Positions 1-8,130 of a DNA stretch of 64,000 nucleotides are shown one piece after another. The notes under the pieces are model-generated. The model did not search any database. It was not told the DNA's origin and saw only the letters and a program-made list of their open reading frames with translations. Numbering within the stretch: the first letter of the stretch is position 1; each line of letters begins with the position of its first letter. Location: contig NZ_CP047210.1 of NCBI RefSeq assembly GCF_030408775.1, positions 2,232,001 through 2,296,000 of the forward strand. Reading direction: 5' to 3'. The stretch is from Corynebacterium fournieri (lineage in GTDB: Bacteria > Actinomycetota > Actinomycetes > Mycobacteriales > Mycobacteriaceae). The position numbers and the translations under genes are program-made.

Positions 1-367
1 GCAGGGTTTGCTCGTCTATTTCGGGGCCGTAGATGGTGGGGTGCTTGGTTTCGATATAGATGTGCTTGTCCGGGTAGTCCTGCATGAGTTCCAGCAGCTC
101 TTCCAGGCACATGATCTGCTGCGGTTCGTCTTCGGTGCCGCAGTTGAGCTCGCGCAGATCGGCGAAGTCCAGGCAGTCGATGCGCCCGCGGCCGTCGGTG
201 GTGCGGGCCACGGAGGCGTCGTGGAAGACCACCACGCGCCCGTCGCGGGTCAGGCGCACGTCGCATTCGATGCCGTGGATGGGCAGTTTCAGCGCTTCTT
301 CGAACGCCCGGCGCGTCAGTTCCGGGTGGTGCCCGGACAATCCGCGGTGGGCCACGATCTTTGGCAT
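1..367 (-). CDS. Glycerophosphodiester phosphodiesterase (3' part outside window)
   Basis: The N-terminal about 122 residues of a GDPD-family enzyme, which hydrolyses glycerophosphodiesters to glycerol 3-phosphate and an alcohol. The protein opens MPKIVAHRGLSGHHPE, which carries the HRG motif with the first catalytic histidine of the TIM barrel. GIECDVRLTRDG follows with the acidic metal ligands, then VVFHD with the second histidine. A GTG codon at 379 is an in-frame alternative start. The gene leaves the window at base 1, so the C-terminus cannot be judged. It is divergent from the membrane hydrolase starting at 444. No signal peptide is visible, which suggests a cytoplasmic enzyme. Confidence 0.85.
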   Translation of the reverse strand, partial: MPKIVAHRGLSGHHPELTRRAFEEALKLPIHGIECDVRLTRDGRVVVFHDASVARTTDGRGRIDCLDFADLRELNCGTEDEPQQIMCLEELLELMQDYPDKHIYIETKHPTIYGPEIDEQTL

Positions 368-443
368 CTTCGCGTTCACGGCTGCGAGGCTACCCCGGCG
401 CTATCGTCCCCGCGACCGGAACAAATTTGGAACAATCGCAGTC

Positions 444-2360
444 GTGCCAGACGATCTTTTCCGCAATGCCCGTGAGGCCGTGCTCAAGCTCCCCGATGCG
501 TTTGCGCGCGCCCGGAAGCGTTATTCCGTCAGGCGCGACGGTGTGCTTGCGTTGCCTATGGGCGCGCTGGAGGTGCTCAGCGACATCACTCCGGGCGTGC
601 GCATGGGGGCACTGCGGCGTTTGCCGCCGAATTTCCGCGCTGGCTTGGCGGGTGCGGAGGTGGCCACGTGGGGCGCGGTCTCACCGTCGTTGCTGCCGCA
701 CAGCTGGTGGGCGACTGCCGCGAATGTGGGGGTGTTGCAGGGCATTGGGCATGGCTTTGCGACGGTAGCTTCGCAAGCCATCCGCCCCGCAGTCCCAGAC
801 TCGCCAAGGGCCACCATTCCTGCCCCGCTCCGGCTGGCTATGACGGGGGTGACCTGCGGCGTTTTCGTCACAGCCCTGCGCCGCCGCGCCCAGCAGGAAG
901 CGCTGGTGGAAAGCGACGACACGTTCAAGGTCAGCTCCCAAGCGCTGGGCATCACGCTGGGCACCCTCGGCTACGGCGCGGTCCTGCTGGTGGGCGACGC
1001 AATTCAGGCGTTCATCGACGCCATCAACGAGCTGTTGGGCAAGAAGCTGCCGCCGGTGGCGTCGTGGCCCCTGGCGATCGCCGGCGGCACCGCGGTGCTG
1101 GTGCTAGTGGGCGACCGGATGGTGGTGCGCCGTTTTGCGGAGCGCGTCAGCCGCCAGGCGCTGGAGTTGGATCGCGAGTTCATGCGCGGCGCGGCGCAGC
1201 CGCAGCGTCCGGAGCGCGCGGGCTCGCCCGGTTCTGCGGTGGATTGGAACACGATGGGCCGTCAGGGCCGCGCGGTGGTCGCCGGCGGGCCGGGTCAAAA
1301 GGACATCGAGCGCCTGGTCAGCGGCGAGGCGATGGAGCCGATCCGCATCTTCGTGGGGCTGGACACCGAGTCAGACACCGAGCCGGACTTTGAGGAGATG
1401 GCTGCCGTTGCGGTGCAGGAAATGCGCCGCACCGGCGCGTTCGAGCGCAGCCACATCGCCGTGATGTCGGCGGCGGGCACGGGGTGGATCAACGACTTTC
1501 ACACCTCCGGGTTCGAGTTTGTCACCCGCGGCGATTCCGCGATCGTGTCCATGCAGTACTCCTACTTGCCGTCGGCGTACTCGTACATGGCGGACCGGAA
1601 AAACCCGGTGCGTTCTTCGCGCGTGCTCATCGAGGCGATCCGCCGCGAGCTGGAGACCATCGAGCCGGACAGGCGCCCAAGGCTCTACGTCGGCGGCGAA
1701 TCCCTCGGCGCGTACGGGGTCTCCGACGCCTTCGACAACGTGGAGGAGTTTTTGGAACACACCGCGGGCGGCGTGTTCACCGGCACACCGGGCTTCGCGC
1801 GCAACCACAGCGAGCTGACGAAGCACCGCGAGAAAGGCTCCCCGCAGCGCCTCCCGCTTATCGACGGCGGCCGCCACGTCCGCTTCACCGCCCACCCCAC
1901 GCACATCCGCCGCGATTTCCAGGGCAACAACTATGCCCACGCTTGGGACGCGCCCCGGTTCGTCTTCGCCCAGCACGCCTCCGACCCGGTGGTGTGGTGG
2001 GAGCCGTCCTTGGCGTGGAAGGCCCCGGATTGGCTCAAGGAGCCCGGCTCGCGCGGGGTGCCCGCCCCGGCCGCGCAGCACTTGGACGCGCTGGACACGA
2101 TGCGCTGGATGCCCCTGGTCACCTACTGGCAGATCGGCATCGACCAGCTCCCGTCGAAGGATTACCCCTCCCCGCACGGGCACAACTACCACGACGAGAC
2201 CGTGGCGTATTGGAACGCCGTGGTCCACGGCCAGGGCGATTCCGCCGGCGAGGGGCTACTCACCCGCCCCGAGCTCGTGCGCGTGGCGCGTTGGATCCAC
2301 AACGACGCCACGAAGACCCGCAAGCCCAAAGGCGGGTTCCCCTCCAAGCACGGCTACTAA
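444..2360 (+). CDS. Alpha/beta-hydrolase family membrane protein (Abhydrolase_9 type)
   Basis: A 638-residue protein from a GTG start at 444. The open frame extends upstream, but that part overlaps the divergent phosphodiesterase and does not look like protein. The N-terminal half holds several hydrophobic segments (around ITLGTLGYGAVLLVGDAI and LAIAGGTAVLVLVG), as in the Abhydrolase_9_N domain. The C-terminal half is the catalytic domain: YSYLPSAYSYMAD, then GGESLGAYG with the probable nucleophile Ser420. This pattern matches the actinobacterial DUF2319/Abhydrolase_9 family, whose substrate is unknown. A lipid or ester hydrolase of the envelope is an inference only. It converges on msrA and the two genes abut with no gap. 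Confidence 0.8.
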   Translation: MPDDLFRNAREAVLKLPDAFARARKRYSVRRDGVLALPMGALEVLSDITPGVRMGALRRLPPNFRAGLAGAEVATWGAVSPSLLPHSWWATAANVGVLQGIGHGFATVASQAIRPAVPDSPRATIPAPLRLAMTGVTCGVFVTALRRRAQQEALVESDDTFKVSSQALGITLGTLGYGAVLLVGDAIQAFIDAINELLGKKLPPVASWPLAIAGGTAVLVLVGDRMVVRRFAERVSRQALELDREFMRGAAQPQRPERAGSPGSAVDWNTMGRQGRAVVAGGPGQKDIERLVSGEAMEPIRIFVGLDTESDTEPDFEEMAAVAVQEMRRTGAFERSHIAVMSAAGTGWINDFHTSGFEFVTRGDSAIVSMQYSYLPSAYSYMADRKNPVRSSRVLIEAIRRELETIEPDRRPRLYVGGESLGAYGVSDAFDNVEEFLEHTAGGVFTGTPGFARNHSELTKHREKGSPQRLPLIDGGRHVRFTAHPTHIRRDFQGNNYAHAWDAPRFVFAQHASDPVVWWEPSLAWKAPDWLKEPGSRGVPAPAAQHLDALDTMRWMPLVTYWQIGIDQLPSKDYPSPHGHNYHDETVAYWNAVVHGQGDSAGEGLLTRPELVRVARWIHNDATKTRKPKGGFPSKHGY

Positions 2361-3014
2361 CTAGATACCGCAGGCCACGCCGGTGGAGTGGTGCGGGCAG
2401 TAGCCGTCGGGCACCTTGTGCAGGTACTGCTGGTGCTCCTCCTCGGCGAGGTAGTAGCGCACGCCGTCTTTTTCCACGGACTTCACCTCGGTGGTGATGT
2501 CGCCGTAGCCGGCGCTTTTCAGCTCCGAGTCGTACTGGCGGATCCACCCGCGGATCTGTTCCGCCTCCTGCTCGGTGTCCGTGTAGAAGGCGGAGCGGTA
2601 CTGCGTGCCCACGTCGTTGCCCTGGCGGTAGCCCTGTGTCGGGTCGTGCGCCTCCAGCGCTGCCTTGACAATTTCTTTCAGGCTGGTCACCTGCGGGTCG
2701 TAAACCACCTCCACCGCCTCGACGTGGTTGGTCTGCCCGGAGCACACCTCGCGGTAGGTCGGGTTCGGGGTGATCCCGCCGGCGTAGCCCACCGACGTGG
2801 AGTTCACGCCGTCCATCTGCCAGAACATCTTCTCCGCGCCCCAGAAGCAGCCGATGCCCACCAGCACGCGTTTTTGCCCCTCACGCCACGGGCCGGTGGT
2901 GGGAGTCCCCAGCACCGCGTGCTCGCGCGGGTTGGCCAGGACCGGTTCGGGGCGGCCGGGCAGGGCGGAGTTGACGTCGACAAGCTTTGGCTCAGGTGCG
3001 AACAAAAATCCCAT
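2361..3014 (-). CDS. msrA: Peptide methionine sulfoxide reductase MsrA
   Basis: A 217-residue enzyme that reduces the S-epimer of methionine sulfoxide in proteins, using thioredoxin. The catalytic motif GCFWGAE places the nucleophilic cysteine at Cys56. Two further cysteines near the C-terminus (Cys206 in YCPHHS and Cys215 in GVACGI) are the expected resolving residues. The family core begins near residue 48; the first 45 residues form the extension usual in actinobacterial MsrA. It is divergent from sodA, so two oxidative-damage genes share the 90-bp intergenic region. A thioredoxin gene lies further along at 26.7 kb. Confidence 0.96.
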   Translation of the reverse strand: MGFLFAPEPKLVDVNSALPGRPEPVLANPREHAVLGTPTTGPWREGQKRVLVGIGCFWGAEKMFWQMDGVNSTSVGYAGGITPNPTYREVCSGQTNHVEAVEVVYDPQVTSLKEIVKAALEAHDPTQGYRQGNDVGTQYRSAFYTDTEQEAEQIRGWIRQYDSELKSAGYGDITTEVKSVEKDGVRYYLAEEEHQQYLHKVPDGYCPHHSTGVACGI

Positions 3015-3104
3015 GCCCTCTACAACGACGCACCCCGCGACACTGTTCCCGAATTTTCTCTACCATGGGCCCCGCAACTGATTCGCAGACGAAAGGAATC
3101 AATC

Positions 3105-3707
3105 ATGGCTGTTTACGAGCTTCCTGATCTCCCCTACGCATACGACGCGCTGGAGCCGCACATCTCCGCCGAGATTATGACGCTGCACCACGACAAGCAC
3201 CACGCGACCTACGTTGCTGGCGCAAACGCCGCGCTCGAGGCCCTCGAGGCTGAGCGCAACGGCGAGGCCAACCCGGATCGCCTGCGCGCCCTGTCCAAGA
3301 ACCTCGCGTTCAACCTGGGTGGCCACACCAACCACTCCATCTTCTGGAAGAACATGGCACCGAACGCCGGCGGCAACCCGACCGGCGAGATCGCTGAGGC
3401 CATCGACCGCGACTTCGGTTCCTTCGAGGCCTTTAAGAAGCAGTTCTCCGGTGTCGCCACCGGCCTGCAGGGCTCCGGCTGGGCTGTGCTGGGCTACGAC
3501 CACATCGCTGGCCGCCTGATCATCCAGCAGCTGACCGACCAGCAGGGCAACGTCTCCGTGGACTTCACCCCGGTACTCATGCTGGACATGTGGGAGCACG
3601 CGTTCTACCTGCAGTACAAGAACGTCAAGGCTGATTACGTCGAGGCATGGTGGAACGTTGTCAACTGGGACGACGTCAACGAGCGCTACGCAAAGGCATC
3701 TGCTTAA
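3105..3707 (+). CDS. sodA: Superoxide dismutase, Mn/Fe family
   Basis: A 200-residue cytoplasmic enzyme that converts superoxide to hydrogen peroxide and oxygen. All four metal ligands can be read by comparison with E. coli MnSOD: His28 (LHHDKHH), His77 (GGHTNHS), and Asp161 with His165 (DMWEHAFY). The ATG at 3105 is preceded by a GAAAGGA ribosome-binding site, and the protein starts MAVYELPDLPYAYDALEPH as the family does. The frame is open further upstream, but that stretch is antisense to msrA. The gene ends in a strong hairpin. Codon use favours the C-ending codons of highly expressed genes. Mn versus Fe specificity cannot be decided with certainty from sequence. Confidence 0.97.
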   Translation: MAVYELPDLPYAYDALEPHISAEIMTLHHDKHHATYVAGANAALEALEAERNGEANPDRLRALSKNLAFNLGGHTNHSIFWKNMAPNAGGNPTGEIAEAIDRDFGSFEAFKKQFSGVATGLQGSGWAVLGYDHIAGRLIIQQLTDQQGNVSVDFTPVLMLDMWEHAFYLQYKNVKADYVEAWWNVVNWDDVNERYAKASA

Positions 3708-3735
3708 CGACGTCTCGTTCCGCCCTCCACACACC

Positions 3736-3771
3736 AGCGCCCGCCACTTCCGTTTCCGGAAGGGCGGGCGT
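3736..3771 (+). terminator. Rho-independent-type hairpin after sodA
   Basis: An inverted repeat pairs GCCCGCCACTTCC with GGAAGGGCGGGC around a short loop, 29 bp after the sodA stop. The tail is T-containing rather than a pure T-run. It separates sodA from the downstream transporter, which has its own regulatory site. Confidence 0.7.
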
Positions 3772-3818
3772 TGGCTTTCCCTGTGATACGTCGAGTCCCT
3801 GCGAACTCACAAGCCATA

Positions 3819-3837
3819 CTAGGTTAGCCTTGCCTTA
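3819..3837. promoter_or_regulatory. DtxR-type iron box upstream of the MFS gene
   Basis: The 19-mer CTAGGTTAGCCTTGCCTTA matches the DtxR consensus TTAGGTTAGCCTAACCTAA at 15 of 19 positions, including an intact AGGTTAGCCT core. It lies 44 bp upstream of the MFS start codon, next to a CATACT sequence that could be a -10 element. In corynebacteria DtxR with bound iron represses such genes, so the transporter is expected to be induced by iron limitation. Confidence 0.75.
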
Positions 3838-3880
3838 TCTGGCAACCATTTCGGCAAAAATTTGTTGCGGATTTCCTAGC

Positions 3881-5062
3881 ATGGTGGGCATGAAGAAAGG
3901 CAGCCTGGAGTACCGTCGCGCAACATTGGCCATGCTGGCGTTCGGGCTCGCCATCTTCAACACCCTGTACGCCACCCAGGCACTGTTGCCCACCTTCACC
4001 ACCGAGCTGGATGTCAGCCCCTCCACCGCCGCGCTGACTGTCTCCGCCGCCACCGGCGCACTCGCACTGTGCGTGGTGCCGGCGTCGATTTTGTCCGAGA
4101 AGTACGGGCGCGGCCGGGTGCTGGTGGTCTCGGCGCTGGGCGCGACCGCGCTCGGGGCGGCGCTGCCGCTGGCGCAGACCGCGGGGCAGCTCATCGCCCT
4201 GCGCGCGGTCCAGGGCGCGCTCATCGCGGGCACGCCGGCGGTGGCGATGACCTGGCTGTCCGAAGAACTCGACGCGTCCGACCTGCCCGGCGCGATGGGC
4301 CTGTACATCGCCGGCAACTCCATCGGCGGCTTGAGCGGCCGCCTGATCCCGGCGGCCCTGTTGGAGCTGACCACCTGGCGCTGGGCCATGTTCGGCAGCG
4401 CGATGGTGGCCTTCACCCTGGCGGCACTGGCGGCGTGGGCATTGCCGGAGCAGCGCAACTTTCACCCGAAGGCATCGATACGCCCCAGCGTGGAGCTGCG
4501 CGCGATGCTGGGCCACCTGCGCAACCTAAGGCTGGTGGGGCTCTACGCCACCGCGTTCATCGCCATGGGCGTGTTCGTGTCCATGTACAACTTCTTCGGC
4601 TTCCGCGCCGTGCTGGACTACGGGCTGCCCGCGGCACTGAGCGGCCTGGTCTACGTGGTGTACCTCTCCGGCACCTGGTCAAGCGCACGCGCCGGCGTGT
4701 TTTCCAAGCGCTACGGGCGCGGCCTGGTGGTGCTCGCCTCTGCGCTGCTGATGCTGGCTGGCGCGCTCGCCGTGGCCGCGTCCAGCCTGTGGGTCGCCCT
4801 GGTGGGCCTTTTGGTGTTTACCGCCAGCTTCTTCGCGCTGCACTCCATCGCCTCCGGCTGGGTGGGGCTCATCGCGGAACGCGACCGCGCAGAGGCCTCC
4901 AGCATGTACGTGTTCTGCTACTACATGGGCTCGTCCATCCTCGGTGCGGCAACCGGCTGGGCGTACGAAGGTTTGCCGTGGGTCGGGTTCGTCGCCGTGC
5001 TCGCCACGATGCTCGGCACGCTTGCCCTGGTGGCCGCGGCGCTGTGGAAGGCGGAGAGGTAG
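3881..5062 (+). CDS. MFS transporter, putatively iron-regulated
   Basis: About 393 residues with twelve predicted membrane segments. The typical MFS loop between segments 2 and 3 is seen as EKYGRGRVLVV, and a second related loop, KRYGRGLVVLA, occurs in the second half. The family resembles YnfM-like drug or metabolite exporters. The start is the ATG at 3881 or the in-frame ATG at 3890; neither has a clear Shine-Dalgarno. A DtxR-type box lies directly upstream, which points to a role in iron homeostasis such as siderophore or metal-chelate export. That role is inferred from regulation only. The gene converges on a nuclease gene across a region with two hairpins. Confidence 0.85.
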   Translation: MVGMKKGSLEYRRATLAMLAFGLAIFNTLYATQALLPTFTTELDVSPSTAALTVSAATGALALCVVPASILSEKYGRGRVLVVSALGATALGAALPLAQTAGQLIALRAVQGALIAGTPAVAMTWLSEELDASDLPGAMGLYIAGNSIGGLSGRLIPAALLELTTWRWAMFGSAMVAFTLAALAAWALPEQRNFHPKASIRPSVELRAMLGHLRNLRLVGLYATAFIAMGVFVSMYNFFGFRAVLDYGLPAALSGLVYVVYLSGTWSSARAGVFSKRYGRGLVVLASALLMLAGALAVAASSLWVALVGLLVFTASFFALHSIASGWVGLIAERDRAEASSMYVFCYYMGSSILGAATGWAYEGLPWVGFVAVLATMLGTLALVAAALWKAER

Positions 5063-5075
5063 CGCGCCCGATGCA

Positions 5076-5203
5076 GACCGTATAGCAGCGCGATGGCCCT
5101 GCTATACCACCATGCTCTTATCGCACATCGTCACCAATATGAACTGGGGAAACGCCGCCGCGCAGCGAGGACCGTATAGCAGCGGACTGGACGGTGCTAT
5201 ACC
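5076..5203. repeat. Two matching hairpins between convergent genes
   Basis: The 15-mer GACCGTATAGCAGCG occurs at 5076 and again at 5170. Each copy opens an inverted repeat that closes with TGCTATAC: 5080-5107 (9-bp arms) and 5174-5202 (8-bp arms). They sit between the convergent MFS and nuclease genes, where terminators are expected, but no T-run follows either hairpin. They may be bidirectional terminators or a small repeat family. Confidence 0.6.
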
Positions 5204-5209
5204 GCTTTG

Positions 5210-6694
5210 CTACACGGCCCCGAACTCGGGCACGCCCGGCGCACCTGAGTCCAGGAAGTCGCGCACGGCGCGGGTGGCGCGACAGTCGTCCTCGTTGTAG
5301 CGCAGCAGCATCTCACGGGCGGCCTGGTCGCCGAGGCGGCCCGCGCGGCGCAGCGCCACGGAACGCTCGCCGTCCACGTCGTCGTCCTCCCATTCGAAGC
5401 CGACCACCGGGCCGAGCACCTTCAGCCCCAGCCCGTCGGTGCCCACCAACGAGCGGCGCACGTGGGCGAACACGTCCACCCACTCGTCGGAGGCGATGAA
5501 CGCGGCCACTTCCTCGGCGTCCACAGAGGCGAAGCGCTTGGCTGACGAGCGCAGCCAGTGGTTCTCCCCTCCCGCGGCGTAGCAGTAGGCGCGGAAGGTC
5601 TTGCCCTGAGCATGCGCTTCGGACCGGCGCGCCATCAGCCAGGACCAGAACGCGGCGAAGTTTCCTTCCTCGGCGTCGCCGCCGACCTCGTCCCAGGTGA
5701 CAAACGCGCGGTAGTCGGTGCCGTCGAACGTGCCCCACAGGTATGCGCCCTGGTCCAGGTAGGCCTCCATGTCCACGTCCACCTCCACGTCGGCGCGGGG
5801 CGCCGGGGCGAGGCTGGGGCGGCGCAGCACCGGCACGCCGGCGCGCCAGGCGCGGGCGAGGGCGGCGGGTTCGGCAGGTGCGTCGTCGATGAGTTGCTGC
5901 ACGGTGTGGATGCCGCGCTCGCGCCAGACGTCGCCGCGGCCGCCGGGCAGGAGCAGCGAAATGTCGTCGAGTGCAACCAGGCGCGGCTCGCACAGCGGCC
6001 AAAAGCGGCAGGTGGCGCACTGCTTCAGTCGCTTCGGTTCGGTGGGCAACGGCTCGCCCAGCACGCGGAGCAGCGGCTCGACGTAGCGCTCGGGCTCGCA
6101 CAGGTAGGCGCGGGCGCGGTCCTGGCCGATGACCGCGCCGCGGCCGTCCGCCCGCTCGCCCAACAGCACGTGCGCTAGCGCCACGCGGTAGCCGTCCACG
6201 GTGTGGTGGCGCGGCTTCGCGTGCACCGTCAGCGGTTGGCCCAGGCCCAGGCGCCCGGTGGGGATCATCTCCAGCTCGGCACTCGGATGTGAGCGGGCGA
6301 CGCGGTGGTTGGAAATCATCACCGGCAGATACCCCGCGTCGGCGCGCACGAGGACGTCCACGTCGGCTTCGGCTTCCACGCCGTCCACCGCGCCGACGAG
6401 GGTGGCGTTGGTGATCAGGTGCGCGCGACGTCGTAAAGCATCTTGCGTGGCTGCGACGCGGTCGCCCGCTGGGTCGATGTCGACGCGGACGAAGACTTTG
6501 CCGGCGCCGTCGCCAAGTGCACGCTTGACCGGCAGCAGATCGAATACGGCGGCGCGGGCGGCGTCGATCTGCGGCTGGCGCAGCAACGCCTCCGGCAGTT
6601 CAGGCACGTCCGGGTGCGCGCGGCGCTGCCGCAGGCGGAAGCGGCAGCCCACAAGGTCCGAAGCGCGCACAGGTTGGAAGCTCACAATGTCCAA
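5210..6694 (-). CDS. TM0106-family RecB-like putative nuclease
   Basis: A 494-residue protein. The N-terminal half looks like the RecB/Cas4-type nuclease part of the TM0106 family. It has an early cysteine (Cys17 in LVGCRF) and a later cluster CATCRFWPLC near residues 235-245, as expected for an iron-sulfur or zinc site. The C-terminal half resembles the predicted RNase H-like 3'-5' exonuclease domain: it runs from YLWGTFDGTDYRAFVTW to RYNEDDCRATRAV near residue 470, whose acidic residues are typical. The substrate is unknown. The gene stands alone, between convergent and divergent neighbours, with no repair or defence partner next to it. Confidence 0.8.
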   Translation of the reverse strand: MDIVSFQPVRASDLVGCRFRLRQRRAHPDVPELPEALLRQPQIDAARAAVFDLLPVKRALGDGAGKVFVRVDIDPAGDRVAATQDALRRRAHLITNATLVGAVDGVEAEADVDVLVRADAGYLPVMISNHRVARSHPSAELEMIPTGRLGLGQPLTVHAKPRHHTVDGYRVALAHVLLGERADGRGAVIGQDRARAYLCEPERYVEPLLRVLGEPLPTEPKRLKQCATCRFWPLCEPRLVALDDISLLLPGGRGDVWRERGIHTVQQLIDDAPAEPAALARAWRAGVPVLRRPSLAPAPRADVEVDVDMEAYLDQGAYLWGTFDGTDYRAFVTWDEVGGDAEEGNFAAFWSWLMARRSEAHAQGKTFRAYCYAAGGENHWLRSSAKRFASVDAEEVAAFIASDEWVDVFAHVRRSLVGTDGLGLKVLGPVVGFEWEDDDVDGERSVALRRAGRLGDQAAREMLLRYNEDDCRATRAVRDFLDSGAPGVPEFGAV

Positions 6695-6772
6695 ACGATA
6701 CCTGGGCCGGGTCAGTGCCCTGGCAGGTACAGTGAATGGGCGTTAGAGCGAACGATTAGAGGAGAACAGACC

Positions 6773-7408
6773 ATGGGTGTTTTTGAGGCCATCCGTAAGT
6801 CCCGCGCGAAGACGAAGGCTGAGGTCAAGGCGGCGCAGAGCCACGCCCGCCAGCTGGCCAAGCAAGAGGCAAAGGCCGACCAGCGCGTGGCCAAGCTGTT
6901 GGACAAGGCGGAAAAGCGCCTGCTCAAGGAAGAGAAGAAGGGGCTCAAGCGCAAGCAGAAGCACGAAAAGGATCTGGCCAAGGCGCACCTGAAGCGCATC
7001 GAGGAGTCCGGCATCACCCAGAAGAAAGCCAAGCAGTGGGTCTCCGCCGCCCGCGTGCTGGTGCCGGTGCTGCTGCCGTTGGCGTACAAGGCGCTGACCT
7101 CCCTGCAGCAGAACCAGGTGAACAACCGCGCGGCCGGTCTGGGCTTGACCTCGCAGGATCTCGCCCGCCACTCCGGCCGCGGCGCTGAGCTGAAGGCGCG
7201 TATCGACGCCGTACGGCAAAACATCGAGCAGTCCGACTCCCTCGGCGAGGGGTTCAAGGGCGACGCCCGCGTCCGTCTGGACGAGCTGGAGCAGGCCGTG
7301 CGCAACGCTGAGCACGCCAACCCGGAGCAGCGCCGCCTGGCGCACAACTCCATCGACGAGGACCTGAACAACCTCGCCGCCGACGTGCACACCAAGCTGT
7401 CGAAGTAG
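6773..7408 (+). CDS. Lysine-rich coiled-coil protein (DUF6474-like)
   Basis: A 211-residue protein starting at an ATG behind a GAGGAG ribosome-binding site. Residues 5-80 are very rich in Lys, Ala and Glu and should form a long charged coiled coil. A hydrophobic patch near residues 85-105 (VLVPVLLPLAYKAL) could touch a membrane. The C-terminal part is again helical. It resembles a family of unknown function conserved in corynebacteria and mycobacteria that I recall as DUF6474. No enzymatic motif is visible. It converges on the hrrA-like gene across a repeat-containing spacer. Confidence 0.7.
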   Translation: MGVFEAIRKSRAKTKAEVKAAQSHARQLAKQEAKADQRVAKLLDKAEKRLLKEEKKGLKRKQKHEKDLAKAHLKRIEESGITQKKAKQWVSAARVLVPVLLPLAYKALTSLQQNQVNNRAAGLGLTSQDLARHSGRGAELKARIDAVRQNIEQSDSLGEGFKGDARVRLDELEQAVRNAEHANPEQRRLAHNSIDEDLNNLAADVHTKLSK

Positions 7409-7433
7409 GAACGCTACTGTAAGGCTTCCCCCT

Positions 7434-7498
7434 GCTGTAGCGGCCGAGGAACGCCTACTTTCTCCGCTGTAGCGGCCGAGGAACGAGGCCGCTACAGC
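7434..7498. repeat. 20-bp direct repeat with 12-bp perfect inverted repeat
   Basis: GCTGTAGCGGCCGAGGAACG occurs at 7434-7453 and again at 7466-7485. The second copy is followed by GGCCGCTACAGC (7487-7498), which pairs perfectly with its first twelve bases. The last arm overlaps the stop codon of the response regulator gene. The position between convergent genes suggests a bidirectional terminator, but there is no T-run. Confidence 0.65.
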
Positions 7499-8130
7499 AC
7501 GCCCTGCTCGCGCGCAGACGCCACGGCGGAGGTGCGCGAGCGCACGCCCAGCTTGTCGTAGATGTGCACGAGGTGGGATTTCACCGTCGCCTCGGAGAGC
7601 ATGAGCTGGCGGCCGATCTCCCGGTTGGAGGAGCCAGCGGCGACGAGCTGGAGCACTTCCAGCTCGCGAGGGGTGAGCGAGGAGCGCGGGGTGCGCTCCC
7701 TCGATTCCAGCCGGTCGCGCACCACCGGGGACATGGTGGCATCGCCGCGCGCGGTGGAGCGCACCGCGGCGACAAGTTCTTCCGGCGGGGCGTCTTTGAG
7801 CAGGTAGCCCACGGCGCCGGCCTCGATGGCGCCGAGGATGTCGGCGTCCGTGTCGTAGTTGGTCACCACCAGCACCTTCGGCGGGTTGGCCATGTTCGCG
7901 CGGATCGCGGCGGTGGCCTGAGCACCGGTGGCCACCCGCTGGCCCTCCGCCCCCGCGCCGAAGCGCAGATCCATGAGGATGACGTCGATGCCGCCCGCCT
8001 GCGCGGTGGCGATCGCGCCTTCGGCGGTGGCGACCTCGGCCACCACCTTGATGTCCTCGGCCTCCTCCAGCACGGAGCGCAGGCCGAGGCGGACAATCTC
8101 GTGGTCGTCAGCCAGCAATACCCGGATCAA
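7492..8130 (-). CDS. hrrA: LuxR-family response regulator, HrrA-like
   Basis: A 212-residue NarL/FixJ-type regulator. The receiver domain has the acidic pair Asp8-Asp9 and a phosphoacceptor Asp54 (ILMDLRFG). The C-terminal HTH reads SLTPRELEVLQLVAAGSSNREIG and ends in KSHLVHIYDKLGVRSRTSA. The TTG start at 8130 follows GGAGG with correct spacing and overlaps the end of the kinase gene, implying translational coupling. The receiver carries an unusual insert after the phospho-Asp (GAGAEGQRVATGAQAT), which I associate with HrrA of C. glutamicum and C. diphtheriae. HrrA controls heme oxygenase, heme synthesis and respiratory genes. The nearby sodA and msrA fit the remembered synteny. The name remains an inference. 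Confidence 0.75.
   Translation of the reverse strand: MIRVLLADDHEIVRLGLRSVLEEAEDIKVVAEVATAEGAIATAQAGGIDVILMDLRFGAGAEGQRVATGAQATAAIRANMANPPKVLVVTNYDTDADILGAIEAGAVGYLLKDAPPEELVAAVRSTARGDATMSPVVRDRLESRERTPRSSLTPRELEVLQLVAAGSSNREIGRQLMLSEATVKSHLVHIYDKLGVRSRTSAVASAREQGVL

Noticed and set aside
84-443. N-terminal extension of the membrane hydrolase
   Set aside because: It is antisense to the glycerophosphodiesterase and unlike protein; the GTG at 444 begins the family-like sequence.
3647-3880. N-terminal extension of the first MFS transporter
   Set aside because: It would run through the sodA terminator and the DtxR box; the hydrophobic protein starts only after 3881.
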